Shown piece after piece: positions 25,039-32,866 of a stretch of 53,233 bases of DNA. The translations under genes were made by a program, and so were the position numbers. The stretch is taken from positions 1 to 53,233 of the forward strand of contig JADGOB010000011.1 of assembly GCA_017883185.1 (NCBI GenBank). The letters are read 5' to 3'. How positions within the stretch are numbered: the stretch's first letter is position 1; each line of letters opens with the position of its first letter. The stretch comes from Acidobacteriota bacterium (lineage in GTDB: Bacteria > Acidobacteriota > Vicinamibacteria > Vicinamibacterales > Fen-181). A model generated the notes under the pieces. That model had not been told where the DNA came from. It saw only the letters and a list, made by a program, of their open reading frames with translations, and searched no databases.

Positions 25039-26507
25039 GCAGCACCTGTCATCTGTCTCAGGCGGTTGGCGGCGGCGGCGCGCATCCGCTCGCGCGGCGC
25101 CGACGTGGCCGTCCACCATTCGAACTGCAGCGCGGCCTGCGCCACGAGCATCTCGAGGCCGCCGACCACGCGGCAACCCGCCGCGGCCGCGTCGCGAAGC
25201 AACCTCGTCTCTACGGGGTTGTACACGAGGTCGTACACAAGGTTTCCGCCTTCGAGGGCGGCGGATCCGATCGGGCTCTCGACGGTGTTCGGCCACGTCC
25301 CGACCGGCGTGGCGTTGACCAGCAGATCCCAACTCCCCGGCTCGGGAAGACCCGCTCGAGCCTGGCTTCCGGGAATCAGCGCCGCGATGCGCCCCGCCCG
25401 ATCCCCGTTGCGCCCGTAGACGACGACATCCGCGCCCCGGGTCGACAGGGCGACGACAACGGCGCGTGCGGCACCACCTGTGCCAATGACCGCGGCGCGC
25501 GCGCCCCGCAACTCGATGCCGCGACCATCGAGCGGATGCAGGAACCCGTCAACGTCGGTGTTGCGGACCGACCAGCGGCCGGCATCGATGCGCAGCGTGT
25601 TGGCCGCGCCGCACGCGCGGGCCACGGCATCGGCGTTCTCCGAGCCGCGCAGCAGGTCCACCTTGAACGGCGCCGTGACGCTGGCACCAGCGAGATCGAC
25701 GGCCGCGGCGAACGCCCGAAAGTCGGCCGCATCCCTGGCCGCCAGCGGAACGTACACACCGTCGAAGCCTGTCTCGTCGAAGGCGGCGTTGTGAATCGCC
25801 GGCGACACCGAGTGCTCGACCGGGCGGCCGACGATGCCGAACACCCGCGTGGCCGAACCGACATCGCGGAACCGGAACTCGGACAACAGGCGCTCTGGCG
25901 GCAACTGTCCCGGGGCGACGCCGTCCCCCGCGTAAGACCAGCAGGAGCCAAACCTCGCGGCCAGGATCCGGCTCGGCAGACCGGGCATTCCCATCGCCAC
26001 GAGAGCCACGGGCGCGCGCCCGGTGGCCTCCCGGCCGAACGCCAGCAGCGGAAGATTGTCGACCAGCGCGTGCGCAGTCACCGCGATCTTCACGACCTCC
26101 GCCCCTGTGCCCCGCATCGCGCGGTAGCGCTCGGCCAGGTCCGCCGGCACGCCGCCGAAATCGTGCGAGGACAGGACTATGCCCCGGCCTGCGCGCAGCG
26201 CCAGGATTGGAGCGACCTCCGCCCCCCACTCGACGTCCACGTAGTCGGCGCCTTGTCGCGCAGCCTGCTCGAGGAAGCCCAGGCGCTCGGCCTCGGAGCC
26301 GTCGAAGGCGCCGCCTTCGCGTCGGGGCCGGCACGTCACAATCACCCTTGTCCGTCGGCCGGCCAGGGCGCCCGCGACGTCGATGTCGCGAACGCCGTCC
26401 AGGCGAAGCTCGACGACATCGGCAACCGCGGCCGCCCGGTCGCGCGCTGCCCGCAGTTCGGCCATCGTGTGCGCGGTCACAGTCACGCAGAGTCCGGTGG
26501 TGTTCAT
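25035..26507 (-). CDS. aroDE: Fused 3-dehydroquinate dehydratase-shikimate dehydrogenase (AroD-AroE)
   Basis: Residues 1-220 are a type I dehydroquinase: VELRLDGVRD, ILSSHDFGG-like SSHDFGG (catalytic His), and VVKIAVTA with the Schiff-base Lys. From about 235 it is a shikimate dehydrogenase: VFGIVGRPVEHSVSPAIHN, ASVTAPFKVDLL, NTDVDGF, and the NADP loop GTGGAARAVV, ending MLVAQAALQFEWWT. This bifunctional arrangement is known from plants and some bacteria. ATG 26507 starts directly after the U-rich end of the attenuator terminator, so its ribosome site must lie in or just before that tract. It is the first structural gene of the operon. Confidence 0.95.
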   Translation of the reverse strand: MNTTGLCVTVTAHTMAELRAARDRAAAVADVVELRLDGVRDIDVAGALAGRRTRVIVTCRPRREGGAFDGSEAERLGFLEQAARQGADYVDVEWGAEVAPILALRAGRGIVLSSHDFGGVPADLAERYRAMRGTGAEVVKIAVTAHALVDNLPLLAFGREATGRAPVALVAMGMPGLPSRILAARFGSCWSYAGDGVAPGQLPPERLLSEFRFRDVGSATRVFGIVGRPVEHSVSPAIHNAAFDETGFDGVYVPLAARDAADFRAFAAAVDLAGASVTAPFKVDLLRGSENADAVARACGAANTLRIDAGRWSVRNTDVDGFLHPLDGRGIELRGARAAVIGTGGAARAVVVALSTRGADVVVYGRNGDRAGRIAALIPGSQARAGLPEPGSWDLLVNATPVGTWPNTVESPIGSAALEGGNLVYDLVYNPVETRLLRDAAAAGCRVVGGLEMLVAQAALQFEWWTATSAPRERMRAAAANRLRQMTGAA

Positions 26508-26551
26508 AAAAAAGAAAAAAGCCTCTTCAACCGTCTGGCTGAAGAGGCTTT
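26508..26551 (-). terminator. Attenuator terminator of the aro/trp operon
   Basis: A perfect 12-bp stem (AAAGCCTCTTCA with TGAAGAGGCTTT, 26518-26551) with a 10-base loop is followed by a run of U with one C (26508-26517). It ends exactly at the aroDE start codon. This is an intrinsic terminator placed inside the leader, as in trp attenuation. Confidence 0.88.
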
Positions 26552-26597
26552 CAACAGTCACAAGCTCGGGCGGCTCAGGACACAGAAACCTCTTCAG
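26539..26597 (-). promoter_or_regulatory. Antiterminator (segments 2 and 3 of the attenuator)
   Basis: Segment 2 (26585-26597, CTGAAGAGGTTTC) is complementary to segment 3 (26539-26552, GAAAGCCTCTTCAG) over 9 pairs plus 4 with one bulged G. Segment 3 is also the 5' arm of the terminator, so the two structures exclude each other. A further GGTGTC/GACACC helix (26636-26641 with 26599-26604) encloses the Trp codons and would be segment 1. Confidence 0.8.
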
Positions 26598-26700
26598 GGG
26601 TGTCGTACCACCACCATCCACGAGACGAGACCGAAGACACCTCCACCCCGGCGCGCGGCGCGCTCTCGAATGCGCGAAGACGGGGATGGCGTTCGGTCAT
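26575..26700 (-). CDS. trpL: trp operon leader peptide with three tandem Trp codons
   Basis: A 41-codon ORF begins at ATG 26700 (another in-frame ATG is at 26703) and ends at TGA 26575-26577. Three consecutive TGG codons lie at 26608-26616, followed by Tyr (GWWWYDTPEEVS). A ribosome stalled at the Trp codons would leave segment 2 free to form the antiterminator; one that reaches the stop would cover segment 2 and let the terminator form. No strong Shine-Dalgarno sequence precedes the start. It is too short for standard gene calling. The triple Trp, the position and the hairpins together make the assignment strong. Confidence 0.85.
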   Translation of the reverse strand: MTERHPRLRAFESAPRAGVEVSSVSSRGWWWYDTPEEVSVS

Positions 26701-26735
26701 CATCGGAGGTCTGAGTTGATCGAGCCGAAGACGAC

Positions 26736-26764
26736 ACGTTACCAGAGTCGCTGCGGTGCGTCAA
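26736..26764 (-). promoter_or_regulatory. Promoter of the aro/trp operon
   Basis: TTGACG (26759-26764) and TAACGT (26736-26741) are spaced by exactly 17 bases. Transcription would start near 26729, about 27 bases before the leader-peptide ATG, giving a leader of about 220 bases ahead of aroDE. Confidence 0.7.
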
Positions 26765-26770
26765 CCGAGC

Positions 26771-26831
26771 GGCGCTCGCCGGTGTGGCGTTCACCGGTGT
26801 GGAGCGTTCGCCGGGTGGCGCTCGCCGAGCG
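26771..26831. repeat. Four 15-base tandem repeats upstream of the aro/trp promoter
   Basis: Units GGCGCTCGCCGGTGT, GGCGTTCACCGGTGT, GGAGCGTTCGCCGGGT and GGCGCTCGCCGAGCG follow head to tail just upstream of the -35 element. They may bind a regulator or may be a neutral repeat expansion. Confidence 0.55.
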
Positions 26832-26890
26832 ATGCTCGCGGCGTTCGCGCGGAGGCGCGCTCCTTGACCACTGAGCAGTTTCTACGCCTA

Positions 26891-26896
26891 TAATGG
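26891..26896 (+). promoter_or_regulatory. TATAAT -10 element of the S55-like gene
   Basis: A perfect TATAAT. The best -35-like element, TTGACC at 26864-26869, is 21 bases away, longer than ideal. Transcription would start near 26903, about 47 bases before the ATG at 26950. An in-frame ATG at 26893 lies inside the -10 and cannot be the start. Confidence 0.5.
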
Positions 26897-26949
26897 ATTT
26901 GGATCCGATCTGTATTCATTCCGAACTGCTCAGGACGTCAGTCCTCTCC

Positions 26950-28815
26950 ATGAACCCTCGGAGTCTCTGTTCGGTCGTCGTCATCGCCCTGCTGGTGGTT
27001 GCCTGGCCTGCAGCCGCACCCCGTTACATGTCCGTGGACGAGGTTCGTGCTGGCATGGTTGGGGTCGGGCGCACGGTCTTCGAAGGCGACCGGGTCGACG
27101 AGTTCAACGTTCACATCCTCGGTGTGTTGCGGAACATCAACGGCCCGCAGCGCAACATGGTCCTGGCCCGCCTCGAGGGCGGGCCGCTGGCGAACACCGG
27201 GGTGATCGCCGGGATGAGCGGCAGCCCCGTCTACGTGGACGGTCGGCTGCTCGGGGCCGTGGCCTTCTCGCTGGGCCAGTTCCCCAAGGAGCCGCTGGCC
27301 GGAATTACGCCCATCCAGGAGATGGTGGAATCGGCCGGGCCGCAGGCGCGGCGCACTCCCGTGGACAGGAAGGACCGGGTCGACCTGCCTATCACGCAGG
27401 AGAAGATGACCAAGGTCCTCCGCGAGGCGTTCGCCTGGTTCCAGCAGCCGTTTGCCGACTACCCGACCGACGTGCGCCTGCTTGGCCTCGGGCTCGTCGA
27501 AGAGCAGCGTGCGGCGCAACTCGGCGCGCTGCTGCGCCCCATCGCCACGCCGCTGGCGTTGGGCGGCTTCTCCGGCAGCGTCCGCGATTCGGTGTCCGAG
27601 GCGTTCCGCGATTCCGGCTTTGTCCCGATGCCGAGCGGTGCGCCCGGGTCGCCGGCGGCGGGAGTGCCGCCGTCATCGGCCGGCACACCCGCACTCCGAC
27701 CGGGCGACGCTGTCGGCGTCAACCTCATCACCGGCGACTTCACGATGGGCGCGACCGGCACGGTGACCGAAGTGGATGGCAACCAGGTCTACGCGTTCGG
27801 ACACCCGTTCTACAACCTGGGCACGACGCAGTTGCCGATGACCCGGGCGTACGTCCACGCCCTGCTGCCGAGCCTCCTCTCGTCGATCAAGATCGCCACG
27901 ACCGGTGAGACGATCGGCACGTTCCGGCAGGACCGCCCGACGGCGATGGCCGGCACGCTGGGGCCGGGGCCAGACATGGTGCCCGTCCGCATCTCCCTCG
28001 ACACCGAGCGGGGGCTGAAGAAGACGTTCAACTTCCAGATCGTCAACGATCAACTCTTCACGCCGCTCCTGACATACGTGTCGATCCTCAATACGCTGTC
28101 GTCGTACGAGCGCGAGTACGGCGCCGCCACGTTCACGGTGAAAGGCACGGTGAGGGTGCGCAAGCACGGCGAGGTGGCGTTCGACGATGTCTTCGGCGGC
28201 GAATCGCCGTCGGTGGGTGCGGCCGCCTACGTTGTGGCGCCACTCACGCTCCTGCTTGGCAACGACGTCGAACCGGTCGAACTTGGCGGCGTGGATCTGC
28301 AGATCACCACCAGCGAGCGGCCACGCACCGCGACGCTCGAACGCGTGTGGCTCGACGCGGTCAAGATTCGGCCCGGCACCACGGTTCCCCTGAAGCTCCT
28401 GATGCGCACCTACCGAGGCGAAGAGGTGACGCGCACGGTTCCAATCGACATCCCCGCGAACGCGACCGGGTCGCTGTCGGTCATGGTGACGGACGGCGGG
28501 CGGCTCGCGCAGTGGGAACAGCGCGACGCGCGGACGGCGCAGCCGCGCGCCCTCGAGCAGATGATCCGCCTGTTGAACAAGGCGAAGAAGAACAGCCGGC
28601 TGTACATCCGCCTCCTGAGACAGGACGCGGGAGCCGTCATCCACGGGGAGAACCTCTCGTCGCTGCCCCCTTCCGTGCTGGCGGTGATGGAGTCGGACCG
28701 CAACGGCGGCAGTTTCTCGCCGCTGCGAAACGCCATCGTTGGCGAATGGGAAGTGGTCACCGACAGCGTGGTCTCCGGCTCCCGGATCCTGACGATCACC
28801 ATCCAGGGCAACTGA
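26950..28815 (+). CDS. SpoIVB/S55 peptidase-like exported protein (621 aa)
   Basis: A signal peptide (about 1-22, ending AWPAAA) precedes a domain with VIAGMSGSPVYVDGRLLGAV (Ser about 90), which matches the catalytic Ser motif GMSGSP of SpoIVB (S55). A segment GTVTEVDGNQVYAFGHPF (His about 285) resembles the SpoIVB His motif (GALGH). In SpoIVB the His motif comes before the Ser motif; here the order is reversed. The rest (about 330-621) is beta-rich and unassigned. There is no other sporulation gene in the window. Proteolytic activity is plausible but not shown. The next gene, a secreted beta-propeller, starts 21 bases later. Confidence 0.75.
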   Translation: MNPRSLCSVVVIALLVVAWPAAAPRYMSVDEVRAGMVGVGRTVFEGDRVDEFNVHILGVLRNINGPQRNMVLARLEGGPLANTGVIAGMSGSPVYVDGRLLGAVAFSLGQFPKEPLAGITPIQEMVESAGPQARRTPVDRKDRVDLPITQEKMTKVLREAFAWFQQPFADYPTDVRLLGLGLVEEQRAAQLGALLRPIATPLALGGFSGSVRDSVSEAFRDSGFVPMPSGAPGSPAAGVPPSSAGTPALRPGDAVGVNLITGDFTMGATGTVTEVDGNQVYAFGHPFYNLGTTQLPMTRAYVHALLPSLLSSIKIATTGETIGTFRQDRPTAMAGTLGPGPDMVPVRISLDTERGLKKTFNFQIVNDQLFTPLLTYVSILNTLSSYEREYGAATFTVKGTVRVRKHGEVAFDDVFGGESPSVGAAAYVVAPLTLLLGNDVEPVELGGVDLQITTSERPRTATLERVWLDAVKIRPGTTVPLKLLMRTYRGEEVTRTVPIDIPANATGSLSVMVTDGGRLAQWEQRDARTAQPRALEQMIRLLNKAKKNSRLYIRLLRQDAGAVIHGENLSSLPPSVLAVMESDRNGGSFSPLRNAIVGEWEVVTDSVVSGSRILTITIQGN

Positions 28816-28836
28816 CCGTTACTCGACACCCATCGC

Positions 28837-31122
28837 ATGTCCCATCGAAACGCTCGACTCGTGCTCGCCGCGGTGATCGCGTCCGTCGCGGCGGCGTTGG
28901 TGTCGGCCTCAACGCCCGTCTTCTGGCAGGTCGCCACGCGAGCCGATTTGTTGAAGGGCGAGGTCGACAACCTCTCGCTCGACAACGACGGCCGGCTCTC
29001 GCTCGGCCCGCCAACCTCGCTCATCCATGATTCGTCCGCTCCGTTTCTCTGGGCCATGATCCCGGGCCCCGACGGCTCGGTTGTCGTCGGCAGCGGCAAC
29101 GAGGGCAAGGTGTTCCGGGTGGACAAGGACGGCAAGGCCGCGACGCTCTACGACGCGTCGGAGCTCGAGGTCCACGCGCTGGCCCCCGCGCCTGGCGGCG
29201 GGCTCTACGTCGCCGCTTCGCCCGACGGGCAGGTCTACCGCGTTGACGCGAAAGGCACCGCAACGCCGTTCTTCAAGCCCGAAGGCAAGTACATCTGGTC
29301 GCTCGCGGTCGACACCTCGGGCAACGTCTTTGCCGGGACGGGAGAGAAGGGCCTCATCTACAAGATCACGCCAGAGGGGAAAGGCACCGTGTTCTACAAG
29401 ACACGGTCCACCAACGTGATGGCGCTCACCTTCGACAAGGCCGGCAACCTCCTGGCCGGGACCGAATCGCCGGGCCGCGTCTTCCGCATCGACCGTGGGG
29501 GCCAGGCGTTCGTCCTGCTCGAGTCGGGATTCCGGGAGATTCACTCGCTGCGGCTCGACGACAAGGGCGTGATCTACGCGACGGCGGTCGCCGCAAAGGC
29601 CGGCAGTGACGACCGCGCGCCGGAAGCCGGGCCGTCCGAGCCCGCGCGTGCCGTCCCGGTCCCGTTGGTGACCACCGAGATCACCGGGATCTCGATCATC
29701 GACGTCGGGGTCTCCGCGACCACCGACGCGAAGGCCACACCCGCGAAGATCGGCCTGCGCGGGTCGAAGGGCGCGGTGTACCGAATCCTGCCTGACGGGC
29801 TCTGGGACACGGTCTGGGAATCATCCGACGACACGCCCTACGACGTGGCATTCGCCCCCGACGGCAGCCTGCTGATCGGCACCGGGAACAAGGGGAAGAT
29901 CTTCCGCGTGGCGGGAGACCCGCCCCAGGTCACTCTGGTCGGCCGCGCACCGGCCCAGCAGGTCACCGGGTTCCTCACGATGCCCGGGGGGGACACGCTT
30001 TTCGTCACGTCCAACCCTGGAAAAGTGTTCCGGCTGTCGCCGGGGCGCGCCGACCGCGGCACGTACGAATCTGACATTCGCGACACGCAGACGGTGTCGA
30101 GCTGGGGGGCGATCAGCTGGAAGGGGACGACCCCGCCGGGCACCCAAATCGACCTGCGGACCCGCTCCGGGAACAGCCAGACACCGGACGACACGTGGAG
30201 CCCGTGGTCCGAACCCTATCGAAACCAGGACGGACAGCAAATCCAAAGCCCGAAGGCCCGCTACCTGCAGTGGCAAGCCACGCTGACCGGCAAGGCCGCG
30301 TCGCCGGTGCTGACGTCGGTCACGGCGGCGTATCTCCAGCGCAACCTACGTCCGAGGGTCACACTCATCACGGTCTACCCTGCAGGAATCGTGTTCCAGA
30401 AGCCGTATTCGACAGGTGAAGCGGAAATTTCCGGGTTCGAGGATGGGTGGCCCGATACCCGCCCCTCCCCAACGGCGCTAGCGGCGGGCAGCCCCGGCGG
30501 CATCTCGATCGGCGCGAGCCCGATTGGTCGGCGGATTTTCCAGAAAGGCCTGCAGGCGTTCACCTGGAAGGCTGAGGACGACAACGACGACAAGCTGCTC
30601 TACGACGTGCTGTACCGCCGGGAGGCCGACACCACGTGGAAGACGCTCAAGCGCGGACTCGCAGACCAGCTCTTCGTCTGGGACACGACGTCGGTGCCGG
30701 ACGGCACCTACATCCTGCGCATCGTGGCCAGCGACAGCGCTTCGAATCCGCCCAGCTCGTCGCTGGCAGGCGAAGCTGACAGCGCCGCGTTCGACGTGGA
30801 CAACACTCCCCCCACCATTCGGGTCACCGGTATCCGCCGAGAAGGCGGCCGGACCACCGTGTCCTTCGAGGTGACCGACGATCAATCGGCCATCCAGCGC
30901 ATGGACTACTCGCTTGACGCCAACCGGTGGCGTCCCATCTACCCAAAAGACGGGATCTGCGATTCGCGCCTCGAGCAGTTCGAATTGGTGCTGGAGGGCG
31001 ACCCCGCCAGCGTCGTCCTCCGCGCGATGGATGCGATGAGCAACGTCTCCACCGCCCGCGCTGAAATGGCGGAAAAGAGAGAGGCACGAGTCGGGAGGCA
31101 GGAGGGAAAAGTCGGGAGGTAG
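28837..31122 (+). CDS. Secreted beta-propeller protein with C-terminal Ig-like region (761 aa)
   Basis: Signal peptide to about residue 25 (LVLAAVIASVAAALVSA). From about 60 to 410 there are repeated blades of the form GNVFAGTGEKGLIYKITPEG, GNLLAGTESPGRVFRID and GSLLIGTGNKGKIFRVAG, typical of NHL/YncE-like propellers. The region from about 560 to 740 looks like beta-sandwich domains (DGTYILRIVASDSASNPPSS, DNTPPTIRVTGI). The C-terminus runs into the GTCGGGAGG repeat array, which supplies the last codons and the stop. Likely a surface or periplasmic binding protein, with the preceding S55-like protein as its partner. Confidence 0.75.
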   Translation: MSHRNARLVLAAVIASVAAALVSASTPVFWQVATRADLLKGEVDNLSLDNDGRLSLGPPTSLIHDSSAPFLWAMIPGPDGSVVVGSGNEGKVFRVDKDGKAATLYDASELEVHALAPAPGGGLYVAASPDGQVYRVDAKGTATPFFKPEGKYIWSLAVDTSGNVFAGTGEKGLIYKITPEGKGTVFYKTRSTNVMALTFDKAGNLLAGTESPGRVFRIDRGGQAFVLLESGFREIHSLRLDDKGVIYATAVAAKAGSDDRAPEAGPSEPARAVPVPLVTTEITGISIIDVGVSATTDAKATPAKIGLRGSKGAVYRILPDGLWDTVWESSDDTPYDVAFAPDGSLLIGTGNKGKIFRVAGDPPQVTLVGRAPAQQVTGFLTMPGGDTLFVTSNPGKVFRLSPGRADRGTYESDIRDTQTVSSWGAISWKGTTPPGTQIDLRTRSGNSQTPDDTWSPWSEPYRNQDGQQIQSPKARYLQWQATLTGKAASPVLTSVTAAYLQRNLRPRVTLITVYPAGIVFQKPYSTGEAEISGFEDGWPDTRPSPTALAAGSPGGISIGASPIGRRIFQKGLQAFTWKAEDDNDDKLLYDVLYRREADTTWKTLKRGLADQLFVWDTTSVPDGTYILRIVASDSASNPPSSSLAGEADSAAFDVDNTPPTIRVTGIRREGGRTTVSFEVTDDQSAIQRMDYSLDANRWRPIYPKDGICDSRLEQFELVLEGDPASVVLRAMDAMSNVSTARAEMAEKREARVGRQEGKVGR

Positions 31123-31152
31123 GACTGAGGAGTCGGGAGGTAGGAGGGAGGA
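31081..31152. repeat. GAGTCGGGAGG-type low-complexity array
   Basis: Six or so degenerate units (AGTCGGGAGGCAGGAGG, AGTCGGGAGGTAGG and others). It overlaps the last 14 codons of the beta-propeller gene. The rest of the gap to 31257 contains a GGCGGAG/CTCCGCC hairpin near 31206-31233 and no gene. Confidence 0.6.
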
Positions 31153-31257
31153 GTCGTCGGGGACACCGCGGGAGGCGCCCTTATCACCCACCCGCACACG
31201 AAACAGGCGGAGAACCTGGCGGTCCTCCGCCGTCATCTGTTCCGGTCTGCCCCTCCG

Positions 31258-32070
31258 CTAGACCAGCCGCTCAACAAACGGCGCAACTCGACCGGAGATC
31301 GATGGCGTCAAAGGTGACGGGCGCGGACGGATGTGCAGCTCGGGCATCTTCGCCTTCACGGTGAGGCTCGCGTAAAGCCAGACCATGTTGACCGCCACCG
31401 GCACGGGCGACCCCGCATAACGGGCCGGCTCGAAGCGGGCCCTCGAGATGACATCCAGCAGGTCGAGCACCGCCTGGCGCTCTTCTTTCCTCGGAGGTCG
31501 GAGGGCGCCGCCCGGCGGGATGACCTCGAGCCTGGCAATTCGACCTTCGCGCGTCACCACCGCGTCGAGTGCGAGAACCAGCCCTTCTTCGTCGAGCAGC
31601 GCCGCCGTCGGGAAGGCGTCGTTCGACGAGGCACTCGGCAGGTTCATCCGGGCGTCCACGACCATCGGGTTCCTGTTCGAACCGGCCGGCGACGAGATCG
31701 CATAGTAGAAGATGGTGAAGATCAGCGCCAGACAGGCAACCGTTGCGCCCGTGGCCCCGAGCGCGGCCCAGACCAGGTGGAGATCTTCGAAGACCCGACC
31801 GGTCCAGCCGCTGATGGACTCGGCGTCTTCAGCCTTCAGCCGGCTGACGACGATCGATGGCAGCCCTTCCCACACCTCAGGTCCGACAGAAGCCGACAAC
31901 GCTCCGGCACGCAGGCAAGACCCGAGAGCGTCCATCTCCCGCGCCTCTGCTGCGCACGCCGGGCATTCCCGCAGGTGCGCCTGGACGACGATTTGATCGC
32001 CGACCGGCAGCTCGCCGTCGTGGAACGCGGACAACTGGCGCCGTATCTGCCAACAAGCTCGCGCCATCAT
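31258..32070 (-). CDS. Zinc-finger anti-sigma factor with a TonB-like C-terminal domain (270 aa)
   Basis: ATG 32070 overlaps the sigma stop (ATGA). The N-terminal ZAS domain is clear: LSAFHDGELP, then AHLRECPACAAE (H-x3-C-x2-C, about residues 32-39). A transmembrane helix lies at about 99-122 (ALGATGATVACLALIFTIFYYA). The periplasmic part holds VVTREGRIARLEVIPPGG, then VISRARFEPARYAGSPVPVAVNM. This resembles the C-terminal domain of TonB-type energy transducers (RFxPA...GxPV), an unusual addition to an anti-sigma factor. Confidence 0.75.
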   Translation of the reverse strand: MMARACWQIRRQLSAFHDGELPVGDQIVVQAHLRECPACAAEAREMDALGSCLRAGALSASVGPEVWEGLPSIVVSRLKAEDAESISGWTGRVFEDLHLVWAALGATGATVACLALIFTIFYYAISSPAGSNRNPMVVDARMNLPSASSNDAFPTAALLDEEGLVLALDAVVTREGRIARLEVIPPGGALRPPRKEERQAVLDLLDVISRARFEPARYAGSPVPVAVNMVWLYASLTVKAKMPELHIRPRPSPLTPSISGRVAPFVERLV

Positions 32071-32693
32071 CTCCTGTCCGCCTCTCTCAACTGGACTCGC
32101 AGCGCTTCTCGCGCCCGCGTCAGTCGCGACTTCACCGTACCGACAGCAACCCCCAGAGAAAACCCGATTTCGTCGTAGCTCAGACCGTCAATCTCCCGAA
32201 GAATCATCACAGTGCGCTGGTCGAACGGCAGCCGACCGAGCGCCCCCCATATGCGCGTCGCCAGTTCCTTCTGCCCGAAGACGCGATCCGGTTCGGCCAG
32301 TTCGCTGGCGGGCGGCAGGTCGCCGTTGGTCTCGAGCCGTTCATCGAGCGACACCTGCTCAGCCCGGTGGCGACGCCTCCACCACCGCTGGCGGTTATGC
32401 GCCTGGTTGATGACAATGCGATAAATCCAGGTCCGAAGGGCGGATTGGCCGCGGAAACGGCCGATCGTGCGGAAGACGTTGAGAAAGACTTCCTGGGACA
32501 GGTCTAGGGCTTCGTCGTGGTCACCCAGCAGGTGGAGACCGAGGTGAAAGACCATTCGCTGGTGCTCGGTTACCAGCTCCGTACAGGCCGCCTCATCGCC
32601 CGCCGCGCACCGGCTGATCAACGCCGCTTCGCTGTTCCCGACCTCGGACCAGCTGATGGCTGATGCTCGTTTCACCGTAAGTTCCCCGGACAC
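32067..32693 (-). CDS. ECF-type RNA polymerase sigma factor (208 aa)
   Basis: Region 2: HLLGDHDEALDLSQEVFLNV and SALRTWIYRIVINQAHNRQR. Region 4: LPFDQRTVMILREIDGLSYD and the recognition helix GVAVGTVKSRLTRAREALRV. GTG 32693 was chosen because AGGAG lies 8 bases upstream; a longer in-frame start at 32711 falls inside the promoter -10. The gene is coupled to its zinc-finger anti-sigma factor. Resembles the RpoE-like SigW/ECF group. Confidence 0.88.
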   Translation of the reverse strand: MSGELTVKRASAISWSEVGNSEAALISRCAAGDEAACTELVTEHQRMVFHLGLHLLGDHDEALDLSQEVFLNVFRTIGRFRGQSALRTWIYRIVINQAHNRQRWWRRRHRAEQVSLDERLETNGDLPPASELAEPDRVFGQKELATRIWGALGRLPFDQRTVMILREIDGLSYDEIGFSLGVAVGTVKSRLTRAREALRVQLREADRR

Positions 32694-32709
32694 CTGGGCT
32701 ACTCCTTTC

Positions 32710-32738
32710 ACTATAGCAGTTTCGACCCTGGCTGTCAG
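32710..32738 (-). promoter_or_regulatory. Promoter of the third ECF sigma gene
   Basis: CTGACA (32733-32738) and TGC-TATAGT (-10 at 32710-32715) are separated by 17 bases. This is a housekeeping-type promoter with an extended -10, giving a leader of about 10 bases. Confidence 0.6.
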
Positions 32739-32852
32739 GAAGACTAAGGCCGATCGCCCGGCACACCTGGACGACCTCGAGCTTCCACCAAATTAGACCC
32801 CGGCGTCCCCCGAAAGTTCCCTACTGGCGTCGTTTGCGGCCGAAACTACTGC

Positions 32853-32858
32853 TACCAT
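32853..32858 (+). promoter_or_regulatory. Extended -10 element of the TPR gene
   Basis: TGC-TACCAT ends 8 bases before the ATG at 32867, which predicts a leaderless message. Confidence 0.35.
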
Positions 32859-32866
32859 AGGCTCGG

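Noticed and set aside
26594-26794. A longer frame ending SWMVVVRHP across the leader region
   Set aside because: It is in another frame, has only one Trp, and starts upstream of the predicted promoter. The frame with three tandem Trp codons fits the hairpins.
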